12,045 bases of DNA from JBCCSZ01 sp039199225. GTDB lineage: Bacteria > Bacteroidota > Bacteroidia > Chitinophagales > Saprospiraceae. The first letter of the stretch is position 1. Each line of letters starts with the position of its first letter. The DNA lies in NCBI GenBank assembly GCA_039199225.1, contig JBCCSZ010000244.1:1-12045 (forward strand), given 5' to 3'. This document shows positions 6,190 through 12,045 of the stretch, piece by piece. The position numbers were made by a program, and so were the translations under genes. The notes below the pieces were generated by a model. It worked only from the letters and a program-made list of their open reading frames with translations, ran no database searches and was not told the DNA's origin.

Positions 6190-8076
6190 ATGAAATCCAG
6201 TTTCTTTCTATTCCTGTTGTGTCTTCCGCTATTGGCACACAGCCCAGCCAAAATGGGGTCGGAACCAACAGCAGCACCAACGCTTTCCATCGTCAATCAA
6301 ATTGCAAAAGATGAAATGATCAAACAAGAGTTGGTCGGCCTTGCAATTGGAGTGGTACAAAACGGTCGGATCACTCACCTAAACGGTTATGGCCATATGG
6401 ATGAGGAGCGCAGAGTGCCGGTCACCACCAGCACCGTCTTCAGTTGGGCTTCCATTTCCAAGACCTTAACAGCTGTTGCCGCTTTCCAATTGATGGAAAA
6501 GAGCAATGCCCCTTTCCAACTTTCTTCGAAGGTCAAAAAGCTGATTCCGGAATTGTGGACCAACGAGGACGATACTGAAAAAATCACCATCGAACATTTG
6601 CTCAGCAACCGTTCGGGCATACGCCACTACAACAAGGACCGAGGTGAAGACTCAAAATACTCAAAGAGGGCTTACAGTGATACCAACATCCGGAGCGATT
6701 GGAATGCGGCCCAATCGGTGGACGTCTTTGAAAATCTTCCCTTGCAAGACGAGCCCGGCGATCGCTATCGCTACAGCACTTTTGGATTCAATCTTTTGGG
6801 TGCAGTGATCGATCAAAAGGCTAAAGGAGGCTACACCGGATGGGTGGCTGATAACATCATCGGTCGGCTCGACCTCAACAGCCTCTCCATATGCCGGAAG
6901 AGCTGGACGGGATTCACCAAAGATTGTGATGGCCGTGTGGAAGAATTGACCGAACAGGACAAACGCTGGGTCCTGCCCGGCGGCGGCTGGCAGTCCAACA
7001 TTCGGGATTTGACAACCTTTATGAATGCCTTAATGGGTGACAAATTGCTACGCGACCCCAGCAAACTGTGGCAGCCCATAGCCGACAACGAGAACTATTG
7101 CTACGGCGTCAGACGACACAACTATAGTTCAGAATATCGAGTACATCATGGTGGTACGCACAGCAACCTCAGAACCTACATGTGCTTCTTCCCGGAATCC
7201 GACTTTGGCATCGCCCTGATGATCAATGGAGGCTATGCGAACCGCTTCCGACTTTTCACACGCATATCTACTGCACTGGGCAAAAGCTTTTCCTTCTCCG
7301 AGCGCCCTCTGACGCTTTGTGAGTCGGACAATGAGGATTGCAGAAAAAACCTGTGTGGCATCTGGTCCAAATCCAAAAGAGAAACCCTCATCCGTCGAGG
7401 CATCAAGATCAACGACTTTATCAAGGAGGTCAAAAAATTAAAGCTGATCGGTTATCACTGCTTCGACTTTGACGTTCAGAGCAACGGTCTGCTGGTAGAT
7501 GCCATTTTCAAAAGACAAAACCAAGGCAATCACATCGTGTGGGCCGAAGACTACGATGAATTTCAGCGCATCTGGCAAAGTAAAAGCAAAAAGGAACATC
7601 GACTGCACGATCTTGAAACCCACTCGTTCAATGGAAGGACGGTCTGGTCGGGAATATTCATTCGGAGCAGCGGCAGGTCCGACATGCATCGCAACCTAAG
7701 CCAAAAGGACTTTGAACAGAAGGTCAGAGAATTGAAAGCCGAAGGGCTGCAGCTCGTCGACTTTGAAGTCTATTTCTTCAATCGCAAAATGCGCTGGGCA
7801 GGCGTATGGCGCCAAGGCCCAAATTTTGAGACAGCCTTTGGATTGAGTGGCTCGGATTTTTACAAGCGTATTCAAAAGGAGCGAAAGCGCAACTACCGCC
7901 TGAGCGAAGTTGAAAGCTGGCGAGCCAACGGTCAGCAGTTGTATAGTGGCGTGTGGGTACTCAACCTAGCACCCGATAAGTTCAACCGCAATCTCAACTA
8001 TTGCCAATTTGCCTCCAAAGTCAACGGCTACAGCGAAGATGGTTACGTCTTGATGGACTTAGAAGAACAGCGATAA
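6190..8076 (+). CDS. Exported beta-lactamase-fold serine hydrolase with C-terminal repeats
   Basis: A 628-residue protein with a signal peptide at about 1-17 (MKSSFFLFLLCLPLLAHS). Residues about 30-365 are a class C beta-lactamase/DD-peptidase fold. The nucleophile motif is Ser88-Ile-Ser-Lys91 (SxxK). Tyr195-Ser-Thr in YSTFGFN stands at the YxN position, with Thr in the Asn slot as in LACTB-like peptidases. His320-Gly-Gly in VHHGGTHSN corresponds to KTG/HxG. All catalytic elements are present, so it should be an active peptidase, esterase or amidase; a true beta-lactamase is unlikely. A Cys-containing linker (CESDNEDCRKNLC) follows. Then come repeats of 48-50 residues, each starting at a conserved Phe (410, 458, 508, 557, 607) and showing the pattern L.DLE....NG...W.GVW. 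They resemble the bacterial tandem repeat (BTRD1) of polyglycine hydrolases. The fifth copy stops half-way, right after MDLEEQR. The protein is likely periplasmic or secreted; there is no T9SS domain or clear lipobox. The next gene is convergent. Confidence 0.88.
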   Translation: MKSSFFLFLLCLPLLAHSPAKMGSEPTAAPTLSIVNQIAKDEMIKQELVGLAIGVVQNGRITHLNGYGHMDEERRVPVTTSTVFSWASISKTLTAVAAFQLMEKSNAPFQLSSKVKKLIPELWTNEDDTEKITIEHLLSNRSGIRHYNKDRGEDSKYSKRAYSDTNIRSDWNAAQSVDVFENLPLQDEPGDRYRYSTFGFNLLGAVIDQKAKGGYTGWVADNIIGRLDLNSLSICRKSWTGFTKDCDGRVEELTEQDKRWVLPGGGWQSNIRDLTTFMNALMGDKLLRDPSKLWQPIADNENYCYGVRRHNYSSEYRVHHGGTHSNLRTYMCFFPESDFGIALMINGGYANRFRLFTRISTALGKSFSFSERPLTLCESDNEDCRKNLCGIWSKSKRETLIRRGIKINDFIKEVKKLKLIGYHCFDFDVQSNGLLVDAIFKRQNQGNHIVWAEDYDEFQRIWQSKSKKEHRLHDLETHSFNGRTVWSGIFIRSSGRSDMHRNLSQKDFEQKVRELKAEGLQLVDFEVYFFNRKMRWAGVWRQGPNFETAFGLSGSDFYKRIQKERKRNYRLSEVESWRANGQQLYSGVWVLNLAPDKFNRNLNYCQFASKVNGYSEDGYVLMDLEEQR

Positions 8077-8082
8077 GCCACC

Positions 8083-8139
8083 CGAATAAGCGGCTATTCG
8101 CCAAACGCCAACCATTGTGCGCTACAGCAAATAGTCGCT
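8083..8139. terminator. Inverted repeats between convergent genes
   Basis: Two alternative stems lie in the 62-bp gap. CGAATA-AGCGGC-TATTCG (8083-8100) is a perfect 6-bp hairpin. AGCGGCTATT (8089-8098) can instead pair over 10 positions, one of them G-U, with AATAGTCGCT (8130-8139), which reaches the stop codon of the minus-strand gene. No good T-run follows on either strand, so a role in two-way termination is only a suggestion. Confidence 0.25.
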
Positions 8140-11100
8140 TACTTTTGCTTGACAAATTCTCTGGTCCAAACCCGCTCTTCGTTGGCGATCCGTACAAAGT
8201 ACACCCCTTCTGGCAAATCACCGATCTGCAAGAGCTGTTGAACGCCCTGCTCTGGAAACTGCCCAATATCGATCCTTTGCAGCTCGCGTCCCATGACATC
8301 CAGGAGGCCAATTTCAAAATGATTTCCTTCAAAACCAGCCAACTCAACCACTATTTCTTGATGAGCGGGATTGGGATATACGCTGATGAGCCGAGGGCGA
8401 TCCAAGTCCTTGTTGCTCACAGTACCTGGAATCACAAAGTCGTATTGAATACTGCGGCCAAATTCTGCCTCAAAGTTTTTGCGGGTCCGTTGAATGTTTT
8501 CACTTCGCCATTCTTTGATCGCCAGGGTACCTCGGCCTCTGCTTTGTCCGATGGCATCCCAGTACCAGTAATACAAACCATCGTCTCCAGAATCGGAGAA
8601 CTCCAAGGAGTAGCAACCCGCAGGAAAATCAAGCTCATCCACATAGTTGGTGCTGGCAGACATATTGCTGCGAGACAAGACGACCTGCCCCGTATGGTCT
8701 TTGACGGTGTAACTATTTTCGTTTGGACGACGATTGGTTCTCAGGTGTAGTTGTATGCGGTCGTAATCAAAGACATCGGCCTTTCGGAATTCCGACTGTA
8801 GCTGATCATTGTGGTTGTTTTCATCCACATCGCCATTGGTTTGCTCCAACTTTACCTCAAAGCGCAACTGTTCTTCGGGACTTTCCCACATCTGTTGATC
8901 CAACAAAGGCAAGGCCACCGTCTCCGACGCTCCAAAGGCCAGATTACCCGTCCACTCAAAATCTTTTTGCAAGCCTCCGACTAGGCCATAAGTAATTTTC
9001 AAGCTGGTCAAAGGCTTTGCCCCCAAGTTGCGGATGAGGACGATCGGATTGTCACAAGCGGGATTGATGCGCTCATACTCTACCCGGTTGCTGGGCCGCA
9101 AAATCGCTTCCAGGGAAGCATCTACCTGGCGATTGATGCCACCATAAGTCACCAATTGGTTGGATACTAGGTAATTGGCCTCTGTCAAACTAGCCCCATT
9201 TACACCATAGTCAACCGTCACGTTCCCACCAGCTGTCACTTGATCCGTAATATCGAACTCATGTAAATCGGTAGCCATTCCAGGACACCAACCGGCCCGA
9301 TCAAAAGTCCAGGTTCCTCCTTGAGGATACACTGGATTGAGGCTGCATTCCTTCCAGACAGAATAGACAAAATCTTGGCTGCCACCATTGAGGTTGAGGT
9401 AGTGATCCCTGGGGATAAACTCGCCATTTTGTCCGTGGCCCGTAATGGTCGAGCGCAGTTTGAACTGCTCCCCTTCACTCATCAGCTGAACGTTGCGCGG
9501 TTCAAAAACCCGATCTTGCTGAATGTCCGCATACCAACCACGTCTAAAAGGCCATATGTTTTGAATGTTCAATACATTGCGAGGAGGTGTTCCTTTGATG
9601 AAGACAAACTTGATGTCCAATTCTTCCTGAAACTGTCCACCCATTTCGATGGATAGTCGCTTGCGCCCTTTTAGGATGGGTGCGTAATCGGTAACATCGA
9701 ATAAAAAGGTTTTACCTTCGGGTCCCAGGCTCAGTCCATTGCCATAAGGCGTCACAAGGGACAGTAGCTCATACTTGGCCGGTGTTTTTCGGAAGTAAGT
9801 CAGTTGATCAATATCCAGGGCATCTTCACCTTCGATTAATACATCGTCTACAATTTCGCCATTCTCATCATAGACCGGTAAGAAACCTGCCTGCCAATAG
9901 AAGTTTGTATCCACGGTGACTAGGTCTGTACCATTAACGGTGTACTGAATGACCCGATGTGGATCGTTGGGTATGGAATCCAAGACGATTTCTATTTCTT
10001 CGGCTTTCTGATAAACGCCTTGTACAAAGGTGGCATTGGGGCGCATGGTCGAGGCCACGAATTCTTTCAGCAGGTCTGCTCCGCGATTGGTCCGCCAGCC
10101 GGCCTCATAATTCAATTGACCGTTTTGGTTGTTGCCGGAATGGTCATCGACCAGGCTTCCACTCCCTTTGTTAAAACGATAGTAAGCTGCCAGGTCGCTA
10201 TAAGCCGGATGGCTGTTGTCTAAGGCACGATGCATCCAATCTTGGATGGTAGCTTCGTCCAATTCCTTAGCGAAAACCCTGAACTCGTCCAGACCACCAT
10301 AGTGGCTGTTGTTGCCGTTAACAGAGCTGCCCAATCTGAATTGACGTACATCGATGGATCGGTTTTTGGCAGTGCCGGAATGCCACAACTGGCCGTTGAG
10401 GTAGATTTTCATTTCACCGCTGTTGGCATTTTTGGTAAAAGCCCAATGGTTCCATTCGCCCTCAAAGTCGCTTTCAGCAGCTTCTTTATTGATTCGATCG
10501 TAAGAACCCCCATCGTTACCGCAGTCCCAGTAAATATTGCTATTACCCCAAGGTAGGTGGATATTCAGTGTCCGTTGCCCGCTTTCGTTGACCCCTTCCA
10601 AGAGCGTTGAGTTGGCAGGAAGCACTTCCCGATCTCCCCTATTCCAAAAAGATAAAGTGATTTCATCTGACAATCCATCGAATGCCGCTGCTGGCACCTC
10701 TACGGTATGGCTACCAGAAAAGGCCAGGTAGCCATCGCTCGTACTTTGCAAGGCCACATCAGCTCCTGCGTCGTGTGCTGAGAAAACATTGTCATCCGCA
10801 TCGGCAGATGAAGAATAGCTGAGTTCAAGCAGAAGGTTGTCTATGCCATTCCATTCAAAATCTTCATAAAAATTAAAGGATACCAGCCCGGTTTGATCAA
10901 ATGCTGTATTGCGGAAATACACTTGAGTAAATCCATCTAGCTCTGGCTTTTTTGCATCGAGCTGTTCCAAAGAGGTAGATTTCAAACGCAAGCGCAAAAA
11001 GCGAACCGTACCCGCCGCCTCACTTAAGTTGAGCCTCAATCCAGTAATATTTCCAGCAGATAGCCCTGCAGCCATCAACTCTGCAGCTGTGTATAAGTAC

Positions 11101-11576
11101 TGTGACTTACCAGTATTGGCATCCTTGAACAACTTTATCTTTTCCGTCCCACTCCCTACTGTTGCCAACATCTCCGACTGTGTGCTGCTGTAAGTTGTCC
11201 GGACCTGTTCGAATTGAAAGTAAGTATAAGTTGGTTGATTGCTATATTCAAAATTGCCCCCATCAAAATTGGAAATGACATAATTTGGATGATTCAACTG
11301 TACGGAGTCCACTCTTGTAGAATCTGTGAGGAAGGTATTGCAGCTGTAGTCCCATTCGCGGCAGCCGACATTCCCATTGCCGACAGCATTATCGTGGCAG
11401 CGCATATTGTAAACCATCAGAATTTTTTCATACGTCTCGCCCGGATTATCGGGAAAGTCGAACAGCTCAGAGCGAAAGTCGTCTTCCCATTTGAAGGTTT
11501 GCACAAAGAGGCTGTCTTGTGCAAAGCACCATTGTAGGCAACACAATAGAAATAAAGTTAAGAGGTTGGCTTTCAT
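8139..11576 (-). CDS. T9SS-secreted PNGase F-like protein with LamG insertion
   Basis: A 1145-residue protein with signal peptide (1-19, ...LQWCFA) and a C-terminal type IX secretion sorting domain (about 1060-1145: VYPNP, LLDVMGRE, GVYFVRI), so it should be carried across the outer membrane. Two separated blocks match peptide-N4-(N-acetyl-beta-glucosaminyl)asparagine amidase F, which removes N-glycans from asparagine. The first, residues about 25-83, contains CREWDY, with Asp76 at the position of catalytic Asp60 and Cys60/Cys72 matching the Cys51-Cys56 pair. The second starts near 603 (VTPYG...FDVTDYAPILKG), contains LRSTITGHG with Glu719 at the position of Glu206, and ends in DRAGWCPGM with Arg760 at Arg248. 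Between them lie about 520 residues, including a LamG/concanavalin-like domain (about 280-440). A small DSGDDG domain lies near 950-1020. The residue aligned with Glu118 appears to be Gly646. Alignment is from memory, so glycan release is likely but unproven. Confidence 0.88.
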   Translation of the reverse strand: MKANLLTLFLLCCLQWCFAQDSLFVQTFKWEDDFRSELFDFPDNPGETYEKILMVYNMRCHDNAVGNGNVGCREWDYSCNTFLTDSTRVDSVQLNHPNYVISNFDGGNFEYSNQPTYTYFQFEQVRTTYSSTQSEMLATVGSGTEKIKLFKDANTGKSQYLYTAAELMAAGLSAGNITGLRLNLSEAAGTVRFLRLRLKSTSLEQLDAKKPELDGFTQVYFRNTAFDQTGLVSFNFYEDFEWNGIDNLLLELSYSSSADADDNVFSAHDAGADVALQSTSDGYLAFSGSHTVEVPAAAFDGLSDEITLSFWNRGDREVLPANSTLLEGVNESGQRTLNIHLPWGNSNIYWDCGNDGGSYDRINKEAAESDFEGEWNHWAFTKNANSGEMKIYLNGQLWHSGTAKNRSIDVRQFRLGSSVNGNNSHYGGLDEFRVFAKELDEATIQDWMHRALDNSHPAYSDLAAYYRFNKGSGSLVDDHSGNNQNGQLNYEAGWRTNRGADLLKEFVASTMRPNATFVQGVYQKAEEIEIVLDSIPNDPHRVIQYTVNGTDLVTVDTNFYWQAGFLPVYDENGEIVDDVLIEGEDALDIDQLTYFRKTPAKYELLSLVTPYGNGLSLGPEGKTFLFDVTDYAPILKGRKRLSIEMGGQFQEELDIKFVFIKGTPPRNVLNIQNIWPFRRGWYADIQQDRVFEPRNVQLMSEGEQFKLRSTITGHGQNGEFIPRDHYLNLNGGSQDFVYSVWKECSLNPVYPQGGTWTFDRAGWCPGMATDLHEFDITDQVTAGGNVTVDYGVNGASLTEANYLVSNQLVTYGGINRQVDASLEAILRPSNRVEYERINPACDNPIVLIRNLGAKPLTSLKITYGLVGGLQKDFEWTGNLAFGASETVALPLLDQQMWESPEEQLRFEVKLEQTNGDVDENNHNDQLQSEFRKADVFDYDRIQLHLRTNRRPNENSYTVKDHTGQVVLSRSNMSASTNYVDELDFPAGCYSLEFSDSGDDGLYYWYWDAIGQSRGRGTLAIKEWRSENIQRTRKNFEAEFGRSIQYDFVIPGTVSNKDLDRPRLISVYPNPAHQEIVVELAGFEGNHFEIGLLDVMGRELQRIDIGQFPEQGVQQLLQIGDLPEGVYFVRIANEERVWTREFVKQK

Positions 11577-12045
11577 CTTTCAAGATTATAGATTTTTAAA
11601 TAGCAAAGCATCGCTGTCATTCGACGTTTCAAAGGTCGTTCTTGGGAAGAAGAATGTTTAAGTGTCTAAAATAGTAAAAAAGGATGGATGAGCAAAAAGT
11701 CATAATCGCCCCTAAAAAAAAGAGCCTCCAAAAACCGGGAGGTAATTGAAGGCATCGAGCCATGGTATATATGTCGAACCTACTGTTAGGCAAATCTATT
11801 GTCGCACCGAGCCATCAGAAACCATCTGATTTGCGCCCTTGCGATTGCTGCAACCTAAAATAAATTGCACGAATAATTAACTGCCGATAAACACCGACAG
11901 ACGACTAAATTATATGTTAAAAACCATTTGAGATAAAGCGACCACCTAAAATTATCTTGCCGCTTACTGCTTATAAAACGCTTGAAAATGACTGGATGAA
12001 TGGCTTCATCCTCGTACTTGTGGTAGTACCAAAAGCATTCCAAAA
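11577..12045. other. 469-bp stretch without a convincing gene
   Basis: The first part, to about 11640, is the AT-rich 5' region of the PNGase F-like gene and should hold its promoter; I see no clear TTG...TAnnTTTG pair. An intrinsic terminator reading leftward lies at 11714-11742. A perfect 6-bp hairpin, ATCAGA-AACCA-TCTGAT, lies at 11814-11830. From 11855 to the right edge a minus-strand frame is open without an ATG (...FWYYHKYEDEAIHPVIFKRF at its visible start, then Cys- and aromatic-rich). It could be the end of a gene that begins outside the window, but the later part does not look like protein. No tRNA, IS end or CRISPR repeat is seen. Confidence 0.5.
11714..11742 (-). terminator. Intrinsic terminator, minus strand
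   Basis: Read on the minus strand, CCTCC (11738-11742) pairs with GGAGG (11725-11729) around the loop CGGTTTTT. After CT and a C the strand runs into eight T (11714-11721). The stem is only 5 bp but all strong, and the T-run is long. It ends a transcript coming from the right of the window, about 140 bp before the PNGase F-like gene starts on the same strand, so that gene is likely transcribed on its own. Confidence 0.55.

Noticed and set aside
6190..8076. Antibiotic-resistance beta-lactamase
   Set aside because: The SxxK, Tyr and HxG elements fit the wider serine hydrolase family (esterases, DD-peptidases). The HGG in place of KTG, YST in place of YxN and the appended repeats argue against a dedicated beta-lactamase.
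8001..8750. A 249-codon open frame on the + strand
   Set aside because: It lies almost wholly antisense to the PNGase F-like gene, whose T9SS domain is unmistakable there. Its translation has no recognisable fold or signal.
11855..12043. Minus-strand open frame at the right edge
   Set aside because: No ATG start, no recognisable motif and Cys/aromatic-rich composition in its second half. Kept only as a possibility because a terminator lies downstream.

Overview
The window looks like a chromosomal stretch from a free-living Bacteroidota, most likely of the Saprospiria/Lewinella/Haliscomenobacter kind. Three things suggest this. The largest minus-strand protein ends in a type IX secretion (T9SS) sorting domain (VYPNP...GVYFVRI). 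An ECF sigma gene, a membrane TPR gene and a CHAT gene sit together, an arrangement I recall from these bacteria. Start codons lack strong Shine-Dalgarno sequences. The assignment is inference, since there is no rRNA or marker gene.

Layout, left to right: (1) the 3' end of an unrecognised + strand gene (2-277); (2) a short regulatory gap with a perfect 36-bp palindrome (343-378), then a class I SAM-dependent methyltransferase (424-1317); (3) a minus-strand pair, an ECF sigma factor (2060-2635) and a single-pass TPR protein with an anti-sigma-like N-terminus (1293-2039), whose 3' end overlaps the methyltransferase by 25 bp; (4) divergent from it, a 1071-residue TPR-CHAT protein with a signal peptide and C-terminal membrane anchor (2785-6000); (5) an exported beta-lactamase-fold serine hydrolase with about 4.5 C-terminal repeats of 48-50 residues (6190-8076); (6) convergent to it, a 1145-residue T9SS-secreted PNGase F-like protein (8139-11576) whose catalytic fold is split by an insertion of about 520 residues carrying a LamG-like domain; (7) 469 bp without a convincing gene, holding a minus-strand intrinsic terminator.

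The most interesting unit is the sigma / membrane TPR / TPR-CHAT module. Predicted topology puts the TPRs of both membrane proteins, and the CHAT caspase-like domain, on the periplasmic side, while the N-terminus of the anti-sigma-like protein faces the cytoplasmic sigma factor. A working hypothesis is a cell-envelope signalling circuit in which the tethered CHAT protease, or its TPR array, acts on the membrane TPR protein to release the sigma factor. The divergent promoter region carries two outward-facing copies of TGTTAACCT that could be sigma or regulator sites. The last two large genes look like exported enzymes acting on peptides or glycoproteins and share no obvious operon with the module.
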